NCBI GenBank assembly: GCA_031425035.1
Contig: JANPIN010000077.1
Coordinates: 1-64,000, forward strand
Direction: 5' to 3'
Origin: M3007 sp031425035
GTDB lineage: Bacteria; Bacteroidota; Bacteroidia; Chitinophagales; Saprospiraceae
DNA length: 64,000 bases
This document shows, one piece after another, positions 49,878 through 58,847 of the stretch (its first letter is position 1; each line of letters starts with the position of its first letter). The notes beneath the pieces are model-generated. The model did not search any database. It saw only the letters and a list, made by a program, of their open reading frames with translations, and was not told where the DNA came from. Both the position numbers and the translations under genes were made by a program.

Positions 49878-51164
49878 CTAATTCTCTTCTACTTCTATGG
49901 GCGGCCGGCCGCTGGGCAGTGTCAGTTTCAGCTGTCCGATGCGGCGGTTATCGGCAGCGATCACGGTGATCAAATACCCTTTCCAGCTGATTTCGGCGCC
50001 AATTTTAGGAATATCGCCCCGAAGTTCGAGGGCCAGGCCGGCGAGCGTGTCGGCATTCCCGCGCACGGTATCAAAAGTGCCGCTTTCCAGTCCGGTGACC
50101 CGACAAACGTCATTGAGCAAAGTTTGTCCTTCGAAGAGGTAGTTGCATTCATCCAGTTTCCGGTAACGAATATCACTTTCCTCATCAAACTCATCGCGAA
50201 TATCGCCGGTCACTTCTTCCAGAATATCCTCCATGGTTACGATACCGGAAGTGCCTCCATATTCATCCACCACAATAGCCAGGTGAATTTTCTGCTGTTT
50301 GAACTCCTGCAATAATTCGCTGCAGCGTTTGGATTCGGGGGCCAGCAGCACGTTGGTACGGATGAGCGGCTGCCACTCGAAGGTGGCGGGTTTATCCAGA
50401 TGCGGCACCAGATCCTTGACGAAAAGAATCCCGGTCACATTGTCCAGGTCGTCGTCGTACACCGGCATACGGGAGAATTCGGAGCTGCGCACCACATCCA
50501 GCACCTCATGAAAACGCGTACTGAATTCTACGCCGACGACTTTGGCGCGGGGTTTCATGACTTGTTTTACCGTTACATCGCCGAACTTAACAATGCTGCG
50601 CAACAGTTCCATTTCCCGTTTTTCGCCACCGGCTACGGTCACTTCCGTGTTGGTGGAAGGTGGATCCAAATCGTCCAGGGCGGGTTTTACTATTTTATCT
50701 TCGCGTAGAAAAGGGGAAAATAATTTCTGCCAGAAAGCGATGAAACTGCTTAGCCGCGTCAGCGTCTTCAGGTTACGTGCCGGCCGGATGCGCTGGAAAT
50801 TAAGCTGGTATAAACCCCAGAATACCACACTCAACAGGACGATCCAGGTACATAAAGCCACCACCCAGGCGGTCGTGCCCTGCCACCCGGATAGCAGGTA
50901 GCCCGCCTGTAAATTGCGCACAGCGCCCTGTTGCAGTATTAAAGCGCTGGTACCGACCACGGTAAGCACTAAAATAAGAATACGCGCGAGAAGTAGCGCC
51001 GCCAGTGCCGGACGAACTGCCCGTACCAGTCCTGCCGCCCGTTGGGCAGCGGGCGCCGGATCATCGTCGAGCAGCTCCAGATCGTGGGGTGATACGCCAA
51101 TTAAAGCACGCTCGGCGCGTAAAAGCAAAAAATACAGGGCAAGACCGAGCAGAATCCAGAACAT
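49878..51164 (-). CDS. gldE: GldE-like membrane protein with CBS pair and CorC_HlyC domain
   Basis: A 428-aa membrane protein of the hemolysin C/CorC-like class as seen in GldE, which supports GldD function in gliding. From the ATG at 51164 the first membrane helix (MFWILLGLALYFLLL) begins at once; the frame continues 84 bp upstream, but those residues precede any family similarity. Further helices lie near 75-100 and 110-135. A CBS pair follows (VKFGDVTVKQVMKPRAKVVGV, then DDDLDNVTGILFVKDL and IVVDEYGGTSGIVTMEDILEEVTGDI), and a CorC_HlyC domain ends the protein. HlyC-like transporters share this plan; GldE is favoured because gldB and sprE are in the same window. Confidence 0.75.
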   Translation of the reverse strand: MFWILLGLALYFLLLRAERALIGVSPHDLELLDDDPAPAAQRAAGLVRAVRPALAALLLARILILVLTVVGTSALILQQGAVRNLQAGYLLSGWQGTTAWVVALCTWIVLLSVVFWGLYQLNFQRIRPARNLKTLTRLSSFIAFWQKLFSPFLREDKIVKPALDDLDPPSTNTEVTVAGGEKREMELLRSIVKFGDVTVKQVMKPRAKVVGVEFSTRFHEVLDVVRSSEFSRMPVYDDDLDNVTGILFVKDLVPHLDKPATFEWQPLIRTNVLLAPESKRCSELLQEFKQQKIHLAIVVDEYGGTSGIVTMEDILEEVTGDIRDEFDEESDIRYRKLDECNYLFEGQTLLNDVCRVTGLESGTFDTVRGNADTLAGLALELRGDIPKIGAEISWKGYLITVIAADNRRIGQLKLTLPSGRPPIEVEEN

Positions 51165-51229
51165 AGGGGGAAGAGGAAAGGTCAAAAGTACAGCAGGCGA
51201 AGAGGATTTGTATGACTGAACGTTGGGAT

Positions 51230-51997
51230 TTATCGTAAAGCCAGCCATACCAGCAGCGCCTGCAGGGCCATCAGGGCATCGATCACAATTTTTTTCCAGC
51301 TTACGGCCAGCATGGAACGTAGAACAGGCCGTAAGGAAAGAGCGGTGGTCAGGTAAGTTGTCCAGATCGCGATCGCGACCGGCAGTGAAAAATGTTTTTG
51401 TAAAAAACCGAGGCCAATAAATAAGCCGGCCAGTGCTAAAGCCATATAAATGAAGTAGTAAGACCGCCGCTCACCTAGCATAATCACCAGGGTGGTTAAA
51501 TGGTAGTGCCGGTCGTAAGCCAGATCCGTCAGGTCATAGGCCAGCGCCAGGGCAAAAATAAAAACCGTACGCGCCGCAAACATTGGCCAATACCAGTCGT
51601 TGGCCGGCAACCAGATGGTCACCCAGGCCCAGGCCAGGGCAATGACCATGGGCTTGATCATTGGCTGGGCCCGTAATCCGCCCCGCCCGGGCCGCTGCAA
51701 CCCGTAGTAAGCACCCCAGAGGACAGCCGGCCCGACGGCCAGTAATTGCGTAAATGCGTCCAGTAAGAAAAAACAAATAACCGCCCAGCCGGCCAGCAAC
51801 CAGGCCAGCCATCGATACATCTGGGTCGGATGGGTACAATAATACCCAAACACGGTACTACCGAACACAAATCCATCCAGCCAATCCGGTGTAACGGGCT
51901 GACCGAGCATAAGCCGGGTTTGAAAAACCAAAGCCAATGCGCAGGCGCCAATCCAAAGGAATCCGAAAAGGGCAGTAAAATGTTGGCGAATTGTCAT
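51230..51997 (-). CDS. UbiA-like polytopic membrane protein
   Basis: A 255-aa inner-membrane protein with about seven to eight hydrophobic segments. A polar DLTDLAYDRHYHLTTL segment between helices resembles the second Asp-rich motif of UbiA prenyltransferases, but the first NDxxDxxxD motif is not seen, so prenyl transfer is uncertain. It lies upstream of gldE on the same strand with a 65-bp gap, an arrangement I have seen for unnamed membrane proteins in Bacteroidota. Function unknown. A membrane enzyme of isoprenoid or lipid metabolism is the best guess. Confidence 0.6.
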   Translation of the reverse strand: MTIRQHFTALFGFLWIGACALALVFQTRLMLGQPVTPDWLDGFVFGSTVFGYYCTHPTQMYRWLAWLLAGWAVICFFLLDAFTQLLAVGPAVLWGAYYGLQRPGRGGLRAQPMIKPMVIALAWAWVTIWLPANDWYWPMFAARTVFIFALALAYDLTDLAYDRHYHLTTLVIMLGERRSYYFIYMALALAGLFIGLGFLQKHFSLPVAIAIWTTYLTTALSLRPVLRSMLAVSWKKIVIDALMALQALLVWLALR

Positions 51998-52121
51998 TGC
52001 CGGGTTAAAATAGTGGAATGTAGCCTGTTTTTAACCAACATATAACAAGAAGGTAAGATTTTTTAAGCATTGTTAAGTGTTAAGATAAATACCAATCCAT
52101 ACCATTTTAACTACATACACC

Positions 52122-55100
52122 ATGAAACGTTCACTAATATGCTTATTCCTGCTGGCTATCGTGTCGGTTGGTCAGCTGCAGGCCCAATACTTCGGGCGCA
52201 ATAAACCGCGCTACCAGCAGCAGGATTTTAAAGTGGCCGAGACCGACCACTTTGCCTTGTACAACTACCTGGATAATCCCCAACGGGTGCAGGAATTAGC
52301 CACGGCTGCCGAGACCTGGTACGCCATGCACCAGGCGGTTTTGCTGGATACTTTTAAAGAAAAAAATCCGGTCGTTATTTATAACAGCCATGCGGGTTTT
52401 CAGCAAACCAACACGATACAGGGCGACATTAGTGTGGGCACCGGCGGGGTCACGGAAGGGATGCGCAATCGTGTCGTGTTCCCCATTGCCATGACCAACC
52501 AGCAAACCGATCACGTGCTGGGCCACGAGCTGGTGCACGCTTTTCAGTACCACATGATTTTGAACGGCGACTCGACCAGCATGCGCAACTTCGCCAATTT
52601 GCCGCTGTGGATGGTGGAAGGCCTGGCCGAATACCTGTCGATCGGCCGGGTGGATGCCCTGACGGCGCTCTGGATGCGCGATGCCATTATTCAGGATGAT
52701 TTGCCGAAAATCAAGGATTTGGATAATGGTAAATATTTCCCCTACCGCTGGGGCCAGTCGTTTTGGGCCTATGTCGCCGGTACCTACGGCGATGAAGCTA
52801 TTCAACCGCTGTTCGTTTCCACGGCTAAATATGGCCTTAAAGCGGCAGTACCCATGACCCTGCATACCTCGGTCGACTCATTATCGGAAGCCTGGCGCGC
52901 TGCCCTGCGCACGCACTATGCACCCTGGGTGACCAAGGGGAAAAAGGAAAATATGCCCGGCAAAAAACTGTTGTGGGCAGAGAATACGGGCAAGATGAAT
53001 ATTTGCCCTGTCCTGAGCCCGAACGGTAAATACGTGATCTTCCTGTCCGAAAAAAGCATCTTTACCCTGGACCTGTTCCTGGCGGATGCCCGTACCGGAA
53101 AAATCATCCGCAAGGTGGCCAGTACTTCTTCCGACGGGCACATCGACCAGTTCAACTTCATTGAAAGCGCCGGCACCTGGAGTCCGGACGACAAACGTTT
53201 CGCTTTCGACGTATATGAAAAGGGCGAAAGCGTGCTGGTGATTAAAGACGTATTCGGCGGCGGAAAAACGGAAAAGATCAATCTGCCCGGCGTACCGGCT
53301 TTTTCAATGCCCGCCTGGAGTCCCGATGGCAAAACCATCGTGGTCAGCGGCCTGGTCAATGGCCAGACGGATCTGTACGCCTACGACCTGAAGACGAAAA
53401 AAGTGACCCGGCTGACCAATTCGCGGGCCTCCGAAATTCAACCGACCTGGAGTGCCGACGGCAAAACGCTGGCCTTTGCCACCGATGCACTCAGCCTGGA
53501 GCGCGGCCGTACCAACGGCGCCTGGACCATGAACCTGGCCATGCTGGACCTGGCTTCCGGCAACCTGGATAACCTGGATATTTTTCCCGGCGCGGACAAC
53601 ATGAACCCGCAACTGGATAACGCGGGCAACATTTATTTTGTCAGTGACCGCGATGGATTCCGCAACCTGTACCGCTATGAAGCAGGCAGTAAAAAGGTGT
53701 TCCAAATGACCAAACTGCTGACCGGTATTACGGGTATTACGCCGTATGCCCCGGCCATTACCATTGCCGACGACCGGGATCGCATTTTGTATTCGTACTA
53801 TTCCAAGGGCGAATACACCGTGTATCAGGCCAAAAAGGAGGACTTTTTAAACGAAGACGTCACCAATGCTACGGTCGATATGGTGCCGGCTACCCTGCCG
53901 CCTTTCAATCCGAAAAAGAAGGACGTGGTGAATACCAACCTGCGTTTGCTGGATCTTACCACCAAAAGCATCGGCGCAATTACGCAGGTGAAAGAGGTGC
54001 CTTATAAACCCAACTTCCAGCTGGACTATGTCGGCGGCAGTGCGGGCGTTGGCGTGAACACGGGTAACAGCAGTTTCGGAACGTCCACCGGTCTGGCCGG
54101 CGGGGTGGATATGCTCTTCGGCGACATCCTGGGTAACAACCAGTTATACGCCGGTCTGGCTATGAATGGGGAAGTGGCCGACGCTGCAGGTCAGTTTTCT
54201 TACATCAATCAGAAAAACCGGATCAACTGGGGGGTGAGCCTGTCGCATATTCCCAACCGCTACGGCCGCTACTATCAGGATCCGGATGTGCAGCCGGAAG
54301 TAGAAACGACGAAGGACGGCAAAACGCAGTATTTGGGTTACCAGGACGAGATCGTTTTGCAGCGTCTTTTCCAGGAGCGGGTGGGAGTATTTGCCTCCTA
54401 TCCATTTTCGGTCACCAAGCGTTTTGAAATAGGGACTGCCTATGAATTTTACCACCAGCGGGTGGATCGCTACCTGAATTACATAGACGTAACGGGGAGG
54501 CTGCTGGGCCAGGATAAAGAGCGCATTCCATCGCCCGGCAATCAGAACCTGGCAAACATTAATGCGGCTCTGGTGGGCGATAATTCCTACTTCGGTCTCA
54601 CGGCCCCGTTAAAAGGCTATCGGTACCGACTCGGCGTGGAGCAGTACATGGGCGCTTATAAATTCGCCACCCTGCTGCTCGATGGTCGCCGGTATTTATA
54701 TATGAAGCCCGTGACGCTGGCGGTTCGTGCTTTGGGTTACGGCCGGTTTGGCGGTAATGCCAACAATATAAACGAGGTATATCCGCTGTTTGCCGGCCAA
54801 TCCTATTTCGTGCGGGGTTATACATCGAGCGTATTGAGCGAAAAAGCGCCCGAGTTATATGAGCAAATGGCAGGTAGTAAAATCGGCATTTTCAACGCTG
54901 AACTGCGGTTGCCTTTCACAGGTCCGCGTCAGTTGTCGCTCATTAAATCGGGTTTTCTGATCACCGACCTCAACCTGTTCTTCGACGCGGGCATCGGCTT
55001 TTTCAACACCAGTGACCTGCGAGCAAGCGTCGACCCCGATCCATTGGATGGCCGTGATCCGGTGCGGCATAAGCCCATTATGTCGACCGGTGTATCCATG

Positions 55101-55214
55101 CGGGTGAATGTGTTCGGCGCGCTGGTCGTGGAGCCTTATTTCGCCCTGCCGTTATCGGTAGCGAAAGATAAACGCAGCTGGACCTTTGGGTTGAATTTTG
55201 TCCCGGGGTGGTAG
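52122..55214 (+). CDS. peptidase MA-like / TolB-propeller / outer-membrane beta-barrel fusion
   Basis: A 1030-aa exported protein with three visible parts. After a signal peptide (ending LQAQ), residues 35-250 form a gluzincin metallopeptidase-like domain with intact zinc motif His135-Glu136-x-x-His139 (GHELVHAFQ) and downstream LWMVEGLAEYLS providing Glu ligands. Residues 280-590 are TolB/WD40-like propeller blades (SPNGKYVIFLSEKS, WSPDGKTIVVSG, WSADGKTLAFATD). Residues 640-1030 are strand-rich, with repeated aromatic/Gly pairs and a terminal aromatic-rich strand (WTFGLNFVPGW), as in BamA/Omp85-like barrels. A surface protease or outer-membrane chaperone-protease is inferred. It is a single-gene transcript ending near the terminator at 55358. 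Confidence 0.82.
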   Translation: MKRSLICLFLLAIVSVGQLQAQYFGRNKPRYQQQDFKVAETDHFALYNYLDNPQRVQELATAAETWYAMHQAVLLDTFKEKNPVVIYNSHAGFQQTNTIQGDISVGTGGVTEGMRNRVVFPIAMTNQQTDHVLGHELVHAFQYHMILNGDSTSMRNFANLPLWMVEGLAEYLSIGRVDALTALWMRDAIIQDDLPKIKDLDNGKYFPYRWGQSFWAYVAGTYGDEAIQPLFVSTAKYGLKAAVPMTLHTSVDSLSEAWRAALRTHYAPWVTKGKKENMPGKKLLWAENTGKMNICPVLSPNGKYVIFLSEKSIFTLDLFLADARTGKIIRKVASTSSDGHIDQFNFIESAGTWSPDDKRFAFDVYEKGESVLVIKDVFGGGKTEKINLPGVPAFSMPAWSPDGKTIVVSGLVNGQTDLYAYDLKTKKVTRLTNSRASEIQPTWSADGKTLAFATDALSLERGRTNGAWTMNLAMLDLASGNLDNLDIFPGADNMNPQLDNAGNIYFVSDRDGFRNLYRYEAGSKKVFQMTKLLTGITGITPYAPAITIADDRDRILYSYYSKGEYTVYQAKKEDFLNEDVTNATVDMVPATLPPFNPKKKDVVNTNLRLLDLTTKSIGAITQVKEVPYKPNFQLDYVGGSAGVGVNTGNSSFGTSTGLAGGVDMLFGDILGNNQLYAGLAMNGEVADAAGQFSYINQKNRINWGVSLSHIPNRYGRYYQDPDVQPEVETTKDGKTQYLGYQDEIVLQRLFQERVGVFASYPFSVTKRFEIGTAYEFYHQRVDRYLNYIDVTGRLLGQDKERIPSPGNQNLANINAALVGDNSYFGLTAPLKGYRYRLGVEQYMGAYKFATLLLDGRRYLYMKPVTLAVRALGYGRFGGNANNINEVYPLFAGQSYFVRGYTSSVLSEKAPELYEQMAGSKIGIFNAELRLPFTGPRQLSLIKSGFLITDLNLFFDAGIGFFNTSDLRASVDPDPLDGRDPVRHKPIMSTGVSMRVNVFGALVVEPYFALPLSVAKDKRSWTFGLNFVPGW

Positions 55215-55357
55215 GCTATAGCGCCGGCGGCATGATAACCACCTGATCGAATTATTCACCAAAGCGGTGGCTGTTCGGAAGCTGTACGAGGTAAAAACAT
55301 GTTTGAACGTAGATCACGTATATTTTGCCAGGATCAGCCGCAAAGCAGGAAAAAAAC

Positions 55358-55396
55358 AAACAGGAGTCACCCCAAAATTCGGGATGACTCCTGTTT
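55358..55396. terminator. intrinsic terminator in the gap before glgB
   Basis: AAACAGGAGTCA (55358-55369) pairs with TGACTCCTGTTT (55385-55396), with an inner CCC/GGG pair, T-rich on the plus side and A-rich on the left. It can serve both strands. It lies 143 bp after the barrel-protein stop. The rest of this 537-bp gap holds only the palindromic repeat at 55490 and no credible gene. Confidence 0.8.
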
Positions 55397-55489
55397 ATTT
55401 ATCCTCAAAAAAGGCTTTTGTGACCGCCAGAAAAGTACGAGCGTGTTCGACAGCCGGTCATAATAATTCACCATGATTCCTGCACGGGG

Positions 55490-55612
55490 TTCCTAAAATC
55501 CGTTTTAATCCTTTTAAATCCGTTTCATCCGTTCTGCTATCCTGCTACGTGTGCACACTAAACAGGATTGGACAACGGATGAAACGGATTACGCGGATTT
55601 AAACGGATTTTT
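55490..55612. repeat. ACGGATTT-type palindromic repeat, copy 3
   Basis: About 123 bp of paired words: AAAATCCGTTTTAATCC, TTTAAATCCGTTTCATCCG on the left and ACGGATGAAACGGATTACG, CGGATTTAAACGGATTTTT on the right. The centre contains CCTGCTACGTGTGCAC, the same border word as copies 2 and 4. In this copy the border word is internal, so it may be a rearranged or double unit. It lies between the convergent barrel-protein and glgB genes. Confidence 0.8.
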
Positions 55613-55751
55613 CATCGCCTGCGGCGAAACGCGGTAGCCATAGTTTCAGGCCTCATATTTCCAAACCCTGTTACTATCTCCTCATCCTTCAGCACGACCA
55701 AAAATCAATATCGGATTCTTCATGGAAATCGCCGAGGGCATACAACAACCT

Positions 55752-57758
55752 TTACTTCTTGATGGCTGCCGTTGTTTTTGCTGCTTTTTTCCCCGGCTTT
55801 ACGGCCATTGTCTCCTTTTTTCCCCCCGATTTTTTCGCATTAACAACCGCTGGTTTTTCGCCTTCAAAAATCATCACAGCCAGTGGAGCCAGCCGGATTT
55901 TGATGGACTGCTGTTGTCCGTGGGAAGGGTCATTTTCCGTTTTCCGGTCGCCATTCAGGATGCCGCTGCCGCCATATTCCGGGTCGTCGCTGCTGAGCAG
56001 TTCACGCCACGTTCCGGCGGTGGGCACTCCCAGCCGGTATTCTTCGATGGCATTGGCGTTGAAATGACAGACGATCAGCAGCACCGGATCGCCGGCATCG
56101 CCTTTCCGCAGGTAAGCGACCACGCTGTTGGCAGTATCGTCGCCGGACACCCATTCGAAGCCATCCGCCGTAAAGGCCTTGCGCCAGGCCGCCGGGTGCC
56201 GGGTATAAAGTTGATTGAGGGCGCGTACCCATTTTTGCACGCCCTGGTGGAAGGCATGTTCCAGCAGGCTCCAGACGACCCCGGTATCGTGGCTCCACTC
56301 GCTGGTCTGGCCGATTTCTCCGCCCATAAATAAGAGATGCGAGCCCGGGTGCATCCACTGGAAACCCAGCAGGGAGCGCAGGTTGGCAAACTTCTGCCAT
56401 TCATCGCCCGGCATTTTATACAGCAAAGACGATTTCATGTGCACCACTTCGTCGTGGCTGAGGGGCAGCATGAAATTTTCCGAAAAAGCATAAACCAGCG
56501 AAAACGTGATCTCGCTCTGGTGAAAACGCCGGAAAGGCAGCGGCCGTTTGAAATAAGTCAGCGCATCGTTCATCCAGCCCATCATCCATTTTTGATCGAA
56601 ACCCAGGCCGCCATCCGCCAAGGAATGGGTGACCTTCGGGAAAGCGGTGCTTTCTTCGGCGATCGTCTCTACCCCGGGGAAAGAACTGTGCATGGCTTCG
56701 TTGAAATCGCGGAGAAAGGCAATGGCTTCCAGGTTTTCGCGGCCACCATAGATGTTCGGGATCCACTCGCCTTCTTTACGGGAAAAATCGTGGTGCAGGA
56801 TGGACGCCACGGCATCGACGCGCAGACCATCTATATGGTAACGTTCTACCCAGAAAAGGGCGTTACTGACTAAAAAGGAACGCACTTCCTGGCGTCCGTA
56901 ATCGAAGACATAGCTGTTCCAATCCGGTTGAAAGCCCCGGCGCGGATCGGCGTATTCGAACAAATGCGTACCGTCGAAGAGGTATAAACCGTGAATATCT
57001 CCCGGAAAGTGGGAAGGTACCCAGTCCAGCAGCACCCCGATACCGGCTTTGTGAAAAGCATCGATGAGGTACATAAGGTCTTCCGGCGAACCGAACCGGC
57101 CGGAAGGCGCAAAATACCCGGTCACCTGGTAGCCCCAGGAAGGGAAAAAGGGGTGTTCCATGACGGGCATCAGTTCCACGTGGGTGAAGCCCATATCCAG
57201 CACATAAGGGACCAGTTCGTCGGCCAGTTCGCGGTAGTTGAGGGATCGGTTAGCATCGTCGGCCAGTTTTTTCCAGGAGCCTATGTGGACTTCATACACC
57301 GACCAGGGTTGCGGCTGGCCGCTGCGGGCGCGGCGTTGTTCGATCCAGGCCTCGTCCTGCCAGTGGTAGGTGTTATCCCACACGATCGAAGCGGTCCGGG
57401 GTGGCGTTTCCCAGCGCAGGGCGAACGGATCGCCTTTGTCGAGCTGCAAACCGGCCGGCGTCGCAATGCGGTATTTATAAGTGGCGCCCTTGGCTAGTCC
57501 GGGAATAAAACCTTCCCAAATACCGCTGCTATCCCAGCGTGGTTGGAGCGGATGCGACGTTGGATTCCAGTTATTGAAGGTCCCGGTTACCGCCACCGAT
57601 TTGGCATTGGGCGCCCAAACGGCAAAACATACGCCGGGCTCGCCATCCACTTCGACCAGGTGGCTCCCCATTTTGTGGTGCAACTGGAAATGTTTACCCG
57701 CCTGGAACAGGGAAATGTCGAAATCGGTGAGGAGAGAAAAGGGTTTAACTGCTGCCAT
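55752..57758 (-). CDS. glgB: 1,4-alpha-glucan branching enzyme
   Basis: GlgB introduces alpha-1,6 branches into glycogen in the cytoplasm. The 668-aa protein has the N-terminal CBM48 module (SHLVEVDGEPGVCFAVWAPN, AVTGTFNNW), the GH13 barrel with VYEVHIGSW, GFTHVELMPVMEHPF, the nucleophile Asp in GLRVDAVASILH, the acid Glu in ETIAEESTAFP and the stabilising Asp in LPLSHDEVVH. The C-terminal beta domain is followed by about 30 residues rich in Lys and Ala (KKSGGKKETMAVKPGKK), not part of the usual enzyme. No glycogen synthase gene is adjacent. It is divergent from a Crp/Fnr-type regulator. Confidence 0.95.
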   Translation of the reverse strand: MAAVKPFSLLTDFDISLFQAGKHFQLHHKMGSHLVEVDGEPGVCFAVWAPNAKSVAVTGTFNNWNPTSHPLQPRWDSSGIWEGFIPGLAKGATYKYRIATPAGLQLDKGDPFALRWETPPRTASIVWDNTYHWQDEAWIEQRRARSGQPQPWSVYEVHIGSWKKLADDANRSLNYRELADELVPYVLDMGFTHVELMPVMEHPFFPSWGYQVTGYFAPSGRFGSPEDLMYLIDAFHKAGIGVLLDWVPSHFPGDIHGLYLFDGTHLFEYADPRRGFQPDWNSYVFDYGRQEVRSFLVSNALFWVERYHIDGLRVDAVASILHHDFSRKEGEWIPNIYGGRENLEAIAFLRDFNEAMHSSFPGVETIAEESTAFPKVTHSLADGGLGFDQKWMMGWMNDALTYFKRPLPFRRFHQSEITFSLVYAFSENFMLPLSHDEVVHMKSSLLYKMPGDEWQKFANLRSLLGFQWMHPGSHLLFMGGEIGQTSEWSHDTGVVWSLLEHAFHQGVQKWVRALNQLYTRHPAAWRKAFTADGFEWVSGDDTANSVVAYLRKGDAGDPVLLIVCHFNANAIEEYRLGVPTAGTWRELLSSDDPEYGGSGILNGDRKTENDPSHGQQQSIKIRLAPLAVMIFEGEKPAVVNAKKSGGKKETMAVKPGKKAAKTTAAIKK

Positions 57759-57979
57759 GTGGGTCGTGCTGAAGTCTAATTTCCGAACTAATCAATGCGG
57801 TAATGCGCTCAACCAGGGACTAACTTCTGTATTATGTTAGAAGGTTTCTACCCTGAATAGGGTGAAAGGTAACGGAATCCCAAAAGAATGCGCAAAGTCG
57901 TTGTGTGGAAAATTGCTTGGCACAATTTTGGAAGCCGGAACTTGCCTCCCCTTCGATAGTCCTACCAAAACAATCCCGC

Positions 57980-58660
57980 ATGACTGGACAAGACATCCTT
58001 GCCGCCTTCCAGAAATTCCCCATTTTTGCTACACTGTCTCCGGAAGATCTCCAACGACTGGCCCACATGGCCGAGCCAAAAACTGCTACGCACCATTCAT
58101 TTATATACCTGGCCGACGAGCCAAGCGAACATATTTACCTACAGTACAGCGGCGCAGTGAAAATTGGTATTTACTCGCCCGACGGCCGGGAAATCATTAA
58201 AAGTATTCAGCATCCCTATACGGTCTTTGGTGAATTAGGGCTCACCGGGGAGGCTACCCGCACGGAATTTGCCTGCGCTATGAGCCTCGATGTAGACTAT
58301 TTCGCCATTCGGGCCGAGGATTTCCGCTACCTGATGCAACAGAACTACCGGCTCGCCCAGGCGATGCTGCTCTATATGGGCGAACGTCTCCGCCGGGCTG
58401 AACGCCATTGGGAGTCCCTGATCCTGAAGGATGTACGCACCCGGATTGTCGAATTTTTAAAAGAAAGCGCCGGGGAAAGAGGCCGGCAGGTCGGTTTTGA
58501 AACGCTCGTAAAACATGGCCTCACCCAACAGGATATTGCCAACCTGGTCGGCGCCAGTCGCCAGACAGTGACCGCTATTTTGAATGAACTGCGCAAATCC
58601 AACCTCATTCATTTCAACCGCAACACCATCCTGATCCGGGATCTGGAAAAATTGAATTGA
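57980..58660 (+). CDS. Crp/Fnr family transcriptional regulator
   Basis: A 226-aa regulator with an N-terminal cyclic-nucleotide-binding-like beta-roll (residues 15-125, FPIFATLSPEDLQRLA, YSGAVKIGIYSPDGREI, FGELGLTGEATRTEFA), a dimerisation helix and a Crp-type HTH (TQQDIANLVGASRQTVTAILNELRKSNLI, about 170-200). It lacks the N-terminal Cys cluster of Fnr, so it is not an oxygen-sensing iron-sulfur protein of that type; the effector is unknown. The ATG at 57980 is preferred to one 75 bp upstream, whose residues do not match the family. It is divergent from glgB across 221 bp and could regulate it. Confidence 0.9.
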   Translation: MTGQDILAAFQKFPIFATLSPEDLQRLAHMAEPKTATHHSFIYLADEPSEHIYLQYSGAVKIGIYSPDGREIIKSIQHPYTVFGELGLTGEATRTEFACAMSLDVDYFAIRAEDFRYLMQQNYRLAQAMLLYMGERLRRAERHWESLILKDVRTRIVEFLKESAGERGRQVGFETLVKHGLTQQDIANLVGASRQTVTAILNELRKSNLIHFNRNTILIRDLEKLN

Positions 58661-58678
58661 TAAAGTCTCTCCGAATTT

Positions 58679-58809
58679 GTGATGCAAACGGAGCCGGATG
58701 GGTACGCGGATGCAACGGATTTGGCGGATTTTCACGGATTTAAAAATCCGTGAAAATCCGTAGTACCCGTAAAATCCGCGTACCCATCCGGCTATGTGTG
58801 CGTGATCAC
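58679..58809. repeat. ACGGATTT-type palindromic repeat, copy 4
   Basis: About 131 bp between the convergent Crp-type and OmpA-family genes. It opens TTTGTGATGCAAACGGAGCC, has GCGGATGCAACGGATTTGG and a perfect central hairpin CACGGATTTAAAAATCCGTG, and closes ATCCGCGTACCCATCCGG then TATGTGTGCGTGATCAC. Almost the same as copy 1, with both border words complete. Confidence 0.88.
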
Positions 58810-58847
58810 CTATGCGCTGCGACCAGGCTATTGTTAGCACGCACTCA

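Noticed and set aside
55267..55476. A 69-aa open frame in the gap before glgB
   Set aside because: It spans the terminator hairpin and has no recognisable features or promoter.
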